The notes: generated from the letters alone by a model not told the origin. Numbered from the stretch's first letter, positions 8,657-16,630 are shown. The stretch is 64,000 bases of DNA from Sphingomonas pituitosa NBRC 102491 (GCF_001598435.1 NZ_BCYY01000001.1:372001-436000); one strand, 5' to 3'. Numbers and translations: made by a program.

Positions 8657-8757
8657 GGTTCTGATACATGCAGTTTCGAGCACCTCGTCGGGTAGAGCCA
8701 TTTCGGCTCTTCCGTGCAGCCGAACGGCATGCGGACCATGTTGTTGAGGAGAACCTG

Positions 8758-9066
8758 ATGTCGATGAGCGGGGAAGCCGGCGAGGCGCTTGGCGCACTCG
8801 ATACGCGCTGCATCGCCGCGATCGCCGGCGTGCTGCAGCGCAGCTGGCCGGGAAGCGCAACCCTGACGCCGACGGCACTCAACCTCGGCGCGTCGCTGGA
8901 TCATCACCACGCGTTCATCGCCGCCGTCCAGGGTCTCTGTGATCGTGGCCTGCTTGCCTATGAGGCGCTGCTGATCGGTATCGGCGGCCCGGAGGTTCGC
9001 GACGCGGCCCTTACCGCGCGCGGTCGGGCAGTCCTGCAGAACCAGAGCTTCCGCGCAGCCGCGTGA
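8758..9066 (+). CDS. Small winged-helix-like protein, paralogue B
   Basis: 102 residues from ATG 8758, with GAGGAG eight bases upstream; a second ATG at 8764 is also possible. It is the clear paralogue of the protein at 7649-7942, with the same helix-strand pattern, GLLAYEALL and ALTARGRAVL ending. A longer upstream frame (from 8668) lacks an SD. Unknown function; the C-terminal pattern is compatible with a winged helix. The two copies sit on the same strand on either side of an opposite-strand GAF gene, which suggests a tandem duplication around, or with, that gene. Confidence 0.75.
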   Translation: MSMSGEAGEALGALDTRCIAAIAGVLQRSWPGSATLTPTALNLGASLDHHHAFIAAVQGLCDRGLLAYEALLIGIGGPEVRDAALTARGRAVLQNQSFRAAA

Positions 9067-9373
9067 ACGGCCGCCCCTTTCCCTTCCACATCGATGCGCC
9101 GGGACGGAATCGTCTGCGGCGCGTTTCTGCATCGCGGTGGTGCCGGCCAGCACCGGGGCGATGGCCCTCTATGCGCTGAAGATCCTGTGTCCTCAGCCCG
9201 CGCGCCGCTCGGCGCCTTCCCTGCCCCGTCACCATGCTGCTTCGACGAACACGGACTGCGGCCCTAGGGGAACCATGGGCCTCGACCGCGTCCGCCGCCG
9301 ACTTGGCGACGGCTGGCCCGACGCGGGGTCCGCCCACCCCCCCCTGGAGCCGCGCTCCGGGATTGCATATGAA
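9067..9373. other. Intergenic stretch with no recognised feature
   Basis: About 300 GC-rich bases between paralogue B and the rplS terminator. I looked for an SRP RNA, tmRNA, RNase P RNA and small ORFs with an SD on both strands and support none of them. Open frames crossing it are continuations of rplS antisense frames. Confidence 0.5.
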
Positions 9374-9407
9374 AAGGGCGTGCGAACCAGCCGGTCCGCA
9401 CGCCCTT
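9374..9407 (-). terminator. Intrinsic terminator of trmD-rplS
   Basis: An 11-bp perfect stem (AAGGGCGTGCG/CGCACGCCCTT) with a 12-base loop, followed on the minus strand by TTC after the closing TT (a TTTTC run). It starts 22 bases past the rplS stop. Confidence 0.85.
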
Positions 9408-9428
9408 CGCGTCCTGGGAAGGCCGGCC

Positions 9429-9815
9429 TTATTCGGCGGCCTGCGCCTCGGTGCGGGTATCGCGGCGCTCGGCGATACGCGCCGACTTACCGGTACGACC
9501 ACGCAGATAGTAGAGCTTCGCACGACGCACGACACCGCGACGCACGACCTCGATCGAATCGATGTTCGGCGAATAGAGCGGGAATACGCGCTCCACGCCT
9601 TCACCGAACGAGATCTTGCGGACGGTGAAGTTCGAACCCATGCCCTTGTTCGAACGAGCGATGCACACGCCTTCGAAATTCTGCACGCGGGTGCGCTCGC
9701 CTTCGACGACCTTCACACCGATGCGGACGGTATCGCCCGGACGGAATTCAGGAATCTTCTTGGCTTCGGTGAACTTGGCAATCTGCTCTGCTTCGAGCGT
9801 CTGGATGATGTTCAT
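9429..9815 (-). CDS. rplS: 50S ribosomal protein L19
   Basis: 128 residues from ATG 9815, giving the canonical [15 protein letters not shown] start; an ATG 15 bases upstream lies inside trmD and is less likely. L19 sits at the 30S-50S interface. The conserved [22 protein letters not shown] and [14 protein letters not shown] blocks are intact, and a short charged tail ([12 protein letters not shown]) follows the core. The start is only one base beyond the trmD stop, so the two are cotranscribed and probably translationally coupled. An intrinsic terminator follows. Confidence 0.97.
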   Translation of the reverse strand: MNIIQTLEAEQIAKFTEAKKIPEFRPGDTVRIGVKVVEGERTRVQNFEGVCIARSNKGMGSNFTVRKISFGEGVERVFPLYSPNIDSIEVVRRGVVRRAKLYYLRGRTGKSARIAERRDTRTEAQAAE

Positions 9816-9816
9816 C

Positions 9817-10551
9817 TCAGTCAGTCCCATGTTTGCGCCGCGCGCCAGAGGGAGACTGGACCCGAGCGCCCTCGTGGCGCTCCCACAGATCCGGCCTCCT
9901 TAGCCGTGTATCGGTCTCCGCCATGGCGCGACGCCAGGCCTCGATCCTCGCATGATCCCCCGATCGCAGCACTTCGGGGATCGTGCGCCCTTCCCATTCG
10001 ACAGGTCGGGTATATTGCGGATATTCGAGCAGCCCCGTTTCGAAGCTCTCGTCCATACCGCTGGAAGCCGCGCCCATTACGCCGGGAACGAGCCGAATGC
10101 AAGCATCGAGCAGCGTCAGCGCCGCCATCTCGCCACCAGAAAGGATATAGTCACCGATCGAGACTTCCTCGATGCCGCGGCCTTCGAAGACGCGCTCGTC
10201 GAATCCTTCGAACCGGCCGCACAGCACGATCGCGCCTGGACCTGCGGCGAGATCGCGCACCCGGTCCTGGGTGAGCGGTCGTCCGCGCGGTGTCATCGCG
10301 AGCAGCGGCCTGCCCTCGCGCGCGACGCTGTCGATCGCCGAGGCGAGCACATCGGCACGCAGCACCATCCCCGCCCCGCCGCCCGCCGGGGTATCGTCGA
10401 CCGAGCGATGCTTGTCGGTGGCGAAGTCGCGGATCTGCACGGTGTCGAGCGTCCACAGCCCCTCGCGCAGGCTCCGCCCGGCAAGCGAAATGCCGAGCGG
10501 CCCGGGGAACATCTCGGGGTACAGCGTCAGGATGGTGGCAGCGAAGGTCAC
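9817..10551 (-). CDS. trmD: tRNA (guanine37-N1)-methyltransferase
   Basis: 244 residues. TrmD transfers methyl from S-adenosylmethionine to G37 of tRNAs reading CUN, CCN and CGG, preventing +1 frameshifting; it is normally essential. The trefoil-knot SPOUT core is visible: [12 protein letters not shown], then [12 protein letters not shown] and the [19 protein letters not shown] cofactor loop. The tail [17 protein letters not shown] is the tRNA-binding end. The start is GTG at 10551 within GTGA, overlapping the stop of the upstream vapC gene. This is unusual, because trmD normally follows rimM directly. In this window rimM is 3.5 kb away, with an opposite-strand gene between. Confidence 0.97.
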   Translation of the reverse strand: MTFAATILTLYPEMFPGPLGISLAGRSLREGLWTLDTVQIRDFATDKHRSVDDTPAGGGAGMVLRADVLASAIDSVAREGRPLLAMTPRGRPLTQDRVRDLAAGPGAIVLCGRFEGFDERVFEGRGIEEVSIGDYILSGGEMAALTLLDACIRLVPGVMGAASSGMDESFETGLLEYPQYTRPVEWEGRTIPEVLRSGDHARIEAWRRAMAETDTRLRRPDLWERHEGARVQSPSGARRKHGTD

Positions 10552-10925
10552 AGCGTCCAGTTCTCGAGTTTGAGGTCGGGGATGTCGGCGAAATCCCGTT
10601 CGTTGTTGGTGATCAGTGTCAGTCCGGCGGCCAGCGCCTGCGCGGCGATCAGCCGGTCCAGCCGCGCGCGGCGGAACGGCAGCCGAGCAAAGGCCTCGGC
10701 GGCGGCGGCGTCGAACGGCAGAAGCATAACGTCGCGCAGGAACGATGCGAGCGCCTGTTCCGCTCGCGCATCGCGAACGCCAAGTCGGATTTCCGCATAG
10801 CTGATCGCGGATAGCGCCAAGCTGCCCCTGGCCTGCGCACGAACGCGGGCGTTGAGCCGATCGAGCCCGCCCTGGAGCAGATAGATGCAGATATTGCTGT
10901 CGAGCAGAAAGGCCGGGTCAGTCAT
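10548..10925 (-). CDS. vapC: PIN-domain ribonuclease toxin, VapC type
   Basis: 125 residues, the standard VapC size. The PIN active site is intact: D9 (LLDSN), E45 (SYAEI), D90 ([11 protein letters not shown]) and D111 (NNERDF). VapC proteins are Mg-dependent endoribonucleases that cut tRNA or rRNA and are held inactive by their VapB antitoxin. The start ATG 10925 overlaps the antitoxin stop by 8 bases, and its own stop overlaps trmD's GTG by 4. The toxin is therefore the upstream partner of an essential tRNA methyltransferase. About 35-40% of residues match the second PIN protein at 11244-11609 by eye. Confidence 0.93.
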   Translation of the reverse strand: MTDPAFLLDSNICIYLLQGGLDRLNARVRAQARGSLALSAISYAEIRLGVRDARAEQALASFLRDVMLLPFDAAAAEAFARLPFRRARLDRLIAAQALAAGLTLITNNERDFADIPDLKLENWTL

Positions 10926-11187
10926 CGCGCCGTAGCTTGCGCATATCCCAATCGAGCTCGCGCGTTTCGAGTTCGCGGTCTTCCGGCGGAATTGGCTTCA
11001 GCCACGGTAGCGCACCGATCCAGTCACCCCCGATCGTCTCCTCGCTATCCACCGGCTCGACCGAGAAGCCCCGGCGCTCCTCGCGCAGCACCACTTCTGC
11101 GCCTTCCTTCAGGCCCAGCGCCTTGGGCAGGCGCAGCGCCAGCGAGTTGCCCGACTTGAAGATCCTGGCGCGATATTCCTCGCCCAT
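10918..11187 (-). CDS. vapB: AbrB/SpoVT-type antitoxin, VapB
   Basis: 89 residues from ATG 11187, with SD GGAGG at 11193-11197; a longer upstream frame runs through the operator and is rejected. The N-terminus YRARIFKSGNSLALRLPKAL is the swapped-hairpin AbrB DNA-binding fold typical of VapB. The acidic, Trp/Pro-rich tail (DWIGALPWLKPIPPEDREL) is the part that plugs the VapC active site in related pairs. It is expected to bind the repeats at 11199-11219 and repress its own operon, alone or with VapC. It is the first gene of the likely unit vapB-vapC-trmD-rplS. Confidence 0.92.
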   Translation of the reverse strand: MGEEYRARIFKSGNSLALRLPKALGLKEGAEVVLREERRGFSVEPVDSEETIGGDWIGALPWLKPIPPEDRELETRELDWDMRKLRRDD

Positions 11188-11198
11188 GTGCTGCCTCC

Positions 11199-11219
11199 GT
11201 ATATACATCCCGTATATAC
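11199..11219 (-). promoter_or_regulatory. VapBC operator: two GTATATAC repeats
   Basis: Two copies of the self-complementary octamer GTATATAC (11199-11206 and 11212-11219), 13 bases centre to centre, end just upstream of the vapB SD. Their TATA content and position make them both the likely -10 area and the binding site for VapB/VapBC autoregulation. Thirteen bases is a little more than one helical turn, so two dimers could bind nearly in phase. Confidence 0.7.
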
Positions 11220-11243
11220 AATCACCGCGAAACCGCAACGCGG

Positions 11244-11609
11244 TCAGAACCAGTCCTCGATCCGCAGCCCCGGCACCGCCCGAAAGTCCCGCACGTTATG
11301 CGTGACGAGCGTCGCCCCCAGCGCCAGCGCATGCGCCGCGATCAACCGGTCATGCCGGCCACGGGCAGCGCGGGCAGCCGGAAAGGCACGCGCCGCTGAA
11401 GCATCGAACGCCAGGACGGGTAACTGGGCCAGCAGCGCATCGAGCGACGCGCCCTCTCCGCCCCCATCCATCAACTCGGCAAGACTGATCGCAGAAAGCG
11501 CAATTGCACCGGGCACCGCCGCAGCGATCCGCCGCGCGACCGGCGCACCGCCGCCCCGCAGCAGGCGGATGCAGACGCAGGTATCGAGCAGATAGTCGGG
11601 CGCGGCCAT
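11244..11609 (-). CDS. Second PIN-domain (VapC-like) protein without its own antitoxin
   Basis: 121 residues from ATG 11609 (GGCAGGG just upstream). The four acidic PIN residues are all present: D9 (LLDTC), E45 (SLAEL), D87 (RHDRLIAAHAL) and D108 (NVRDF). It is a paralogue of the VapC at 10548-10925, sharing ALSAISxAE and the RLIAAxAL helix. No antitoxin gene lies upstream: the next gene in that direction is the oxidoreductase at 11665 on the other strand. It ends 56 bases before vapB, so it may be read into vapBC. It is either neutralised by the neighbouring VapB, or has lost its partner. Confidence 0.88.
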   Translation of the reverse strand: MAAPDYLLDTCVCIRLLRGGGAPVARRIAAAVPGAIALSAISLAELMDGGGEGASLDALLAQLPVLAFDASAARAFPAARAARGRHDRLIAAHALALGATLVTHNVRDFRAVPGLRIEDWF

Positions 11610-11664
11610 GCCCTGCCCTACACCGGATCGCGGAACCTGTCGCAAGCCCAAGCGCTGGCGCGCG

Positions 11665-12567
11665 ATGGACGATTGCATCATCATCGGCGGCGGTCCGGCG
11701 GGGCTTACCGCGGCCATCTATCTCAGCCGCTACCTCCTGAAGATCCGCCTGTTCGATTGCGGATCGAGCCGCGCCGCGCTGATCCCCTGCACGCACAACC
11801 ATGCCGGCTATCCCGAAGGCATCTCCGGCCTCGACCTGCTCGCCGCGATGCGCGCCCAGGCCGAGAAATACGGCACCGTGCGCGAAGCGGCGAAGGTGAC
11901 GGGACTGCGCGTGCTGGAAAACGGCTTCGCGGCGACGGTCGGCGCCCGCGAGATTGGCGCGCGTTCGGTATTGCTCGCCACCGGCGTCATCAACCATCGC
12001 CCGCCCATGCCCGATGCACTTCACGATGCCGCGCTGGCGCAAGGCCGGATCCGCTACTGCCCGGTCTGCGACGGCTATGAAGTCACCGACCGGCGTGTCG
12101 CCATATACGGCACCGGCGAACATGGCGCGCGCGAGGCACTGTTCGTGCGCAGCTTTACCCGGGACGTCACGCTGATCGCCCCCGATCGCCACAACCTACC
12201 GCCGGACCAGCTGGCGCAGCTGGCGGCAGCCGGCGTCGCACTGGTCGACGGCCCCGCCACTGGCTGGGCGATCGAAGGCGACCGGCTCGCGCTTTCGACC
12301 ACAGCCGGTCGCATGGCCTTTGACAGTCTCTACCCGGCGCTGGGCTCGCACATTCGCTCCGAACTGGCGGTGGAAGCGGGCGCACGTGCCGACGACAGCG
12401 GCTGTCTCGAGGTGGACGACCACCAGCGCACCTCGCTCCCCGGCCTGTTCGCGGCGGGCGACGTCGCCAAGGGACTCGACCAGATCAGCCACGCGATGGG
12501 CGAAGCAGGCGTGGCGGCGACGACGATCCGGAACATGCTCAATGCGGAGACGCCGCTGTGGCGCTAG
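11665..12567 (+). CDS. Thioredoxin-reductase-like FAD/NAD(P) oxidoreductase
   Basis: 300 residues from ATG 11665, which begins the FAD motif MDDCIIIGGGPAG (GGGPAG at 8-13). The central NAD(P) domain carries the redox-active pair C132 and C135 in CPVCDGYEV, as in thioredoxin reductase, and the C-terminal FAD motif is GLFAAGDVAKGLDQISHA. The usual thioredoxin reductase second glycine motif GxGxxA is altered to YGTGEHGAREA. The physiological partner is therefore uncertain: a thioredoxin, or another disulfide or small-molecule substrate. It is the only plus-strand gene inside the split ribosomal block, and is divergent from the orphan PIN gene by 55 bases. Confidence 0.85.
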   Translation: MDDCIIIGGGPAGLTAAIYLSRYLLKIRLFDCGSSRAALIPCTHNHAGYPEGISGLDLLAAMRAQAEKYGTVREAAKVTGLRVLENGFAATVGAREIGARSVLLATGVINHRPPMPDALHDAALAQGRIRYCPVCDGYEVTDRRVAIYGTGEHGAREALFVRSFTRDVTLIAPDRHNLPPDQLAQLAAAGVALVDGPATGWAIEGDRLALSTTAGRMAFDSLYPALGSHIRSELAVEAGARADDSGCLEVDDHQRTSLPGLFAAGDVAKGLDQISHAMGEAGVAATTIRNMLNAETPLWR

Positions 12568-12579
12568 AGGCTTCCGACC

Positions 12580-14001
12580 TCATTGTCCGGGGCCGGCAAG
12601 GCCGGGCAACGCCGCGCTCCGCCGCGCCCGAGCCATGCTTTTCCAGAAGGCGCCGATACCGGGCGCGTTCAGCACGATGGAACAGGCATCGGCAGCATCG
12701 CGACCCGACGCCGTGGTGCACCGATCGAATGCTTCCGTCACCCGCCCGGCGCCGACCGGCTCGACGGCCGGCAGCGGTGGCGCAGACGCAAAGCGCGCCG
12801 AGAGTTCGGCAGCACCGAGATAATCCCGCGCGACGATCGACACCGTTTCCCCGCCGCAGATGCGGACCTGCACCGTCTGCCCGACGGGCGGATTGATGGC
12901 GCCATACCGTCCCTTGAGCTCGGCGATGGTACGGCCGTTGAGCGCGCAGATCCGCTCCCCCGGCTTCAAGGTCGTCTCCGACGCCGGGGAGCCCAGCATC
13001 AGATGGGTAATCCGCAATCCGTCGAGATCCTTGCGGAACTGGATCCCGATATGGCTGGGATCGAGCACGTCTGCGGCTCGATCCTGCCCATAGAGGAGCA
13101 ACCCACCCCCGCCTGCGTCGAGCACGAAGCTGGATCGCCGCAACACACCATATCCGACCGATGCAGCGAAACCCTGGCCGGAAAGCGGCCCGCCCGCCGG
13201 ATCGATCGAGGCGAAAATCGGCCCGCGCCGGACTCCGCCGATCCCGATCGACGGGATACTGACCCAGCCTTTTATCAGCGGGCCGCCGCTGCCGACGCTT
13301 CGAATATCGCTTCGCTTGTGCACGCAGCTCTGCAACTCCTCACGCTCCGGCACGAGGTGAAGGTCGCTGTCGGTGCCGCTGTCGAGCACCGCCCTGACGG
13401 TCACGCCGCAGATCGTCGCGTCGAGCGTTGCAAAGCGGCTTTTGGGATCGATCCGGACCGGGATCGTCGCCGCGCCCTTCGGAAGATCGCCCCCGATGAG
13501 AAACCGCGCCCGACGCTGCTGCCACTCGACCTGCAGCGCCCATTTGCGGAGGAATTCGATTCCGATCGAAGCTTGGACCCGCTCGTCACGTCCGAACGGC
13601 TGGTCCGTCACCGTGACAGGCTCGTTCTTCAAGTGGATACCGCCGATGGTCAGTTCGGCGATGCGCGCCCTGGGATAATATTGTCTGCCGCCATAAGCTT
13701 CGGTGACGACCGGCTTCCCGCCCTCGGCCTTTTCCGCCTCGCTCAGCAATTTGGACGAAAGCAGCAAGCTGCCCGGCAGGGTCGATCCCGTATCGACATC
13801 TGCATAGGTCCTGTGACCGTTGACGATGATCGGCAGGATCAGGCCATCGCCTTCATCTGCGTCGAGCGGCATCCATTGGAGCGCCGCGTGCGCGTCGAAG
13901 CTGAGCGAGGGGAGATCTTCCGCCGTTGGATCCTGGGCACGCGCAGCGGGGGCAAAGGCCAGGGCAGCCATCACGAAAACCACGGAAAGAACGGTACGCA
14001 T
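12580..14001 (-). CDS. Exported retropepsin-like aspartyl protease with PDZ domain
   Basis: 473 residues with a signal peptide (MRTVLSVVFVMAALAF...ARAQ). Two retroviral-type aspartyl protease lobes are present on one chain: D70-T-G-S near residue 70 and D207-S-G-T near 207, each giving one catalytic Asp. A PDZ-like domain lies around residues 318-385 (GLRITHLMLGSPASETTLKPGERI). The last 90 residues are low-complexity plus a Cys-containing tail (DRCTTASGRDAADAC). The likely location is the periplasm, with a role in protein processing or quality control; substrates are unknown. It ends 12 bases from the convergent oxidoreductase gene and lies between rimM and the toxin genes. Confidence 0.85.
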   Translation of the reverse strand: MRTVLSVVFVMAALAFAPAARAQDPTAEDLPSLSFDAHAALQWMPLDADEGDGLILPIIVNGHRTYADVDTGSTLPGSLLLSSKLLSEAEKAEGGKPVVTEAYGGRQYYPRARIAELTIGGIHLKNEPVTVTDQPFGRDERVQASIGIEFLRKWALQVEWQQRRARFLIGGDLPKGAATIPVRIDPKSRFATLDATICGVTVRAVLDSGTDSDLHLVPEREELQSCVHKRSDIRSVGSGGPLIKGWVSIPSIGIGGVRRGPIFASIDPAGGPLSGQGFAASVGYGVLRRSSFVLDAGGGGLLLYGQDRAADVLDPSHIGIQFRKDLDGLRITHLMLGSPASETTLKPGERICALNGRTIAELKGRYGAINPPVGQTVQVRICGGETVSIVARDYLGAAELSARFASAPPLPAVEPVGAGRVTEAFDRCTTASGRDAADACSIVLNAPGIGAFWKSMARARRSAALPGLAGPGQ

Positions 14002-14102
14002 CTACCTGACGCCATTTCGATTCGAACGGACAACGACAGGAAAAAGGTAACGGCGAACCATTTCGGCACAATGGCGTGATGCTAGGGGAGACGCCCCCGC
14101 TC

Positions 14103-14603
14103 CTACTCGACGAACGCGGCCACCACGACGAGCCGGGTCTCATCCCACACCGGCACCGCCTCGGGCCGCATCGGCACCATGAAGCGCTTGCCGTCGGGCC
14201 GCTCGATTTCGATCACGTCGCCCGCGCCGTAATCGTCGATCGCGACGACGCGGCCGATCGCGGCACCGTCCTCACCCAGCACGGGCAGGTCGAGCAGGTC
14301 GATATGGTAATATTCGCCCTCAGCCAGCGGCGGGAGGGCGGAACGCGGCACCGTCAGTTCGGTGCCGCGCAGCGCCTCGGCGGCGTTGCGGTCGGCAACT
14401 TCGGCGAAGCGGGCGATCACACCATTGGATCCCCCGCGCACCGATTTCAGCGTCAGCGTGCCGCCGTTGAAGCTTTTGTGCGCCGCCAGATCCTCCGCAA
14501 AGACCTTCAGCCGCACCTCGCCGGCAACGGCGTGCGCGCCGATTACGACGGCAAGCGTCACCGGGCGGTCGCCGCGGTTGGAGATGGGCATAGGTTCAGC
14601 CAT
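14103..14603 (-). CDS. rimM: Ribosome maturation factor RimM
   Basis: 166 residues from ATG 14603 (MAEPMPISNRGDRPVTLAVV); an in-frame start 27 bases upstream is less likely. RimM binds the 30S subunit near S19 during head assembly. The N-terminal RimM domain shows VIGAHAVAGEVRLKVF, and the C-terminal PRC-barrel shows EYYHIDLLDLPVL and IERPDGKRFMVPM. It follows rpsP with a hairpin in between. The usual next gene, trmD, is displaced by 3.5 kb of other genes. Confidence 0.95.
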   Translation of the reverse strand: MAEPMPISNRGDRPVTLAVVIGAHAVAGEVRLKVFAEDLAAHKSFNGGTLTLKSVRGGSNGVIARFAEVADRNAAEALRGTELTVPRSALPPLAEGEYYHIDLLDLPVLGEDGAAIGRVVAIDDYGAGDVIEIERPDGKRFMVPMRPEAVPVWDETRLVVVAAFVE

Positions 14604-14629
14604 GGCGCAGGAGAGCGACGCAGGAAGCA

Positions 14630-14654
14630 TCCCTCCCGCACGCGGCGGGAGGGA
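14630..14654 (-). other. Intercistronic hairpin, rpsP-rimM
   Basis: A 10-bp perfect stem TCCCTCCCGC/GCGGGAGGGA with a 5-base loop, ten bases after the rpsP stop. No T run follows, so it is more likely an mRNA-stabilising or processing element, or a leaky terminator, than a full stop. Confidence 0.5.
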
Positions 14655-14663
14655 CGTTCAGCC

Positions 14664-15050
14664 TCAAGCCTCGGCGGTCTCTTCGGCCGGGGCGGCAGCG
14701 GCTTCGGCGGCTGCCTTGGCCTTCTCGGCACGCTCCTCGGCGCGCTCCTTGGCCTTCTCGCCCGGAACGGCCTTGTTCGGGTTGTTGCGGGCCGCACGCT
14801 CCTTGACGCCGGCGACGTCGAGGAAGCGGAGGACGCGATCGGTCGGCTGCGCGCCGACGCTCAGCCAGTACTTGGCGCGCTCGCCGTCCAGCTTCACGCG
14901 CTCGGGCGAATCCTTGGCGAGCAGCGGGTTGTAGGTGCCGATCTTCTCGATGAACTTGCCGTCGCGGGGCGCACGGGCGTCAGCAACGACGATCCGGTAG
15001 TACGGGCGCTTCTTGGAGCCGCCGCGCGACAGACGCATGGAGAGAGCCAT
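14664..15050 (-). CDS. rpsP: 30S ribosomal protein S16
   Basis: 128 residues. The conserved core is [18 protein letters not shown] through the [12 protein letters not shown] region (about the first 85 residues), as usual for S16, a late-body assembly protein of the 30S subunit. The last 40 residues are an Ala/Glu/Lys-rich tail ([20 protein letters not shown]) not found in most bacteria but common in alphaproteobacterial S16. It lies between ffh and rimM in the classic operon order. Confidence 0.97.
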   Translation of the reverse strand: MALSMRLSRGGSKKRPYYRIVVADARAPRDGKFIEKIGTYNPLLAKDSPERVKLDGERAKYWLSVGAQPTDRVLRFLDVAGVKERAARNNPNKAVPGEKAKERAEERAEKAKAAAEAAAAPAEETAEA

Positions 15051-15098
15051 TCTACTTCACTTCCTTCTAGAGATACGATTGAAACAGGTTGAACTAAG

Positions 15099-16580
15099 TT
15101 ACTTCTTCTTCAGCAAATTCTCGAAACCCGGCGGCAGCTTGGCGCCGCCCGGCAGACCCGGCAGGCCGGCGCCCACCTTGTCCATCATCTCGCCCATCTC
15201 GGCGCCGCCCAGCGCGTTGCCGATGCCGCCCATGCCGCCGCCCGGACCGCCCTTGGCGAGCATGCCCAGCATGCCCTTCAGGCCGCCCATCTTCTTCAGG
15301 CGCTTCATCGCGGTCTGCATCTCCTGATGCATCTTGATGAGCTTGTTGACGTCCTGCACGGTCAGACCGCTGCCCTTGGCGATGCGGATCTTGCGCTTGG
15401 CGTTGAGCAGTTCGGGCTTGGCGCGCTCCTTCGGCGTCATCGAGCTGATGATCGCGTCCATGCGCAGCAGCACCTTGTCGCCGCCGACCTGGTCGACCGC
15501 GGCCTGCGCCTTCTTCATGCCGGGGATCATCCCCGCCAGCGCGCCGATGCCGCCCATCTTGCGCATCTGCGCCAGCTGGGAGCGCAGGTCGTTCATGTCG
15601 AACTGGCCCTTGGCGAGCCGGTTCGCCATGCGCTCGGCGTCTTCCTGGTCGATCGCCGCCGCGGCCTTTTCGACGAGGCTGACGACGTCGCCCATGCCCA
15701 GGATGCGGCCGGCGACCCGCTTCGGATGGAACGGCTCGATCTGGTCGAGCTTCTCGCCCATGCCGGCGAACTTGATCGGCTGGCCGGTGACCGCGCGCAT
15801 CGACAGCGCCGCACCACCGCGCGCATCGCCGTCCATCCGGGTCAGCACCACGCCGGTCAGCGGCACCTGCGCCGAGAAGTTGCTGGCGACATTCACCGCG
15901 TCCTGGCCGGTGAGCGAGTCGACGACGAGCAGGATTTCTTGGGGGCGCGAGATGTCGGCCACGGCCTTCATCTCGTCCATCAGCGCCTGGTCGACGTGGA
16001 GACGACCGGCGGTGTCGAGCATCACGACGTCGAAGCCCTGAAGCTTCGCCGACTGGAGCGCCCGGCGGGCAATATCGACCGGCTGCTGGCCGGTGACGAT
16101 CGGCAGCGTCGCCACGTCGGTCTGCGTACCGAGGACGGCGAGCTGTTCCTGCGCGGCCGGGCGATTGACGTCCAGCGACGCCATCATCACCTTCTTGCCC
16201 TGCTTCTTCAGCAGCTTGGCAAGCTTGGCGGTGGTCGTGGTCTTGCCCGAGCCCTGCAGACCGACGAGCATGATGACGGCCGGCGGGGTAACGTCGATGT
16301 GCAGTTCGGCGGTATCGGCGCCGAGCATGTCGACCAGCGCGTCATGGACGATCTTGACGACCTGCTGGCCCGGCGTGACCGAACGCAGCACCTGCTGGCC
16401 GACGGCCTGCTCGGTGATCTTGTCGACGAACTCGCGGGCCACGGGCAGCGCGACGTCCGCTTCCAGCAGCGCCACGCGCACTTCGCGCATCGCGGTCCGG
16501 ACATCGGCCTCGCTGAGCGCGCCACGTCCGCGCAGGCGCTCAAAGACGCCGCCCAGCCGATCGCTCAAACTCTCGAACAT
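15099..16580 (-). CDS. ffh: Signal recognition particle GTPase, SRP54 homologue
   Basis: 493 residues. Ffh binds SRP RNA and nascent signal sequences and, with FtsY, delivers ribosomes to the inner membrane. The N domain is about residues 1-85. The G domain has P-loop GLQGSGKT (107-114), DTAGRLHVD and the TRMDGDARGG guanine/closing loop. The Met-rich M domain ends in the Gly-rich GGPGGGMGGIGNALGG and PPGFENLLKKK. It is the first gene of ffh-rpsP-rimM. The partner receptor gene ftsY is also in this window, at 20192. Confidence 0.98.
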   Translation of the reverse strand: MFESLSDRLGGVFERLRGRGALSEADVRTAMREVRVALLEADVALPVAREFVDKITEQAVGQQVLRSVTPGQQVVKIVHDALVDMLGADTAELHIDVTPPAVIMLVGLQGSGKTTTTAKLAKLLKKQGKKVMMASLDVNRPAAQEQLAVLGTQTDVATLPIVTGQQPVDIARRALQSAKLQGFDVVMLDTAGRLHVDQALMDEMKAVADISRPQEILLVVDSLTGQDAVNVASNFSAQVPLTGVVLTRMDGDARGGAALSMRAVTGQPIKFAGMGEKLDQIEPFHPKRVAGRILGMGDVVSLVEKAAAAIDQEDAERMANRLAKGQFDMNDLRSQLAQMRKMGGIGALAGMIPGMKKAQAAVDQVGGDKVLLRMDAIISSMTPKERAKPELLNAKRKIRIAKGSGLTVQDVNKLIKMHQEMQTAMKRLKKMGGLKGMLGMLAKGGPGGGMGGIGNALGGAEMGEMMDKVGAGLPGLPGGAKLPPGFENLLKKK

Positions 16581-16630
16581 GATGCCCAGGTCACTCCAAA
16601 TTCAGCCTCTGTCCCGCCAAACGCAAAACA

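Larger units (their letters stand above)
8372..8757. promoter_or_regulatory. Divergent regulatory region, GAF gene / paralogue B
   Basis: 386 bases with no credible coding sequence. It carries two clear inverted repeats (listed separately), a GTAC-N6-GTAC repeat at 8421-8434 and a candidate general-stress promoter at 8632. The density of dyads suggests binding sites for one or more regulators acting on both flanking genes. Confidence 0.5.

Noticed and set aside
8371..8878. N-terminal extension of the GAF protein to a 301-residue frame
   Set aside because: The added 169 residues have shadow-like composition and cross the dyads, and no SD precedes the far start.
9067..9373. Possible structural RNA (SRP RNA or similar) upstream of the rplS terminator
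   Set aside because: None of the conserved SRP, tmRNA or RNase P core sequences is present on either strand.
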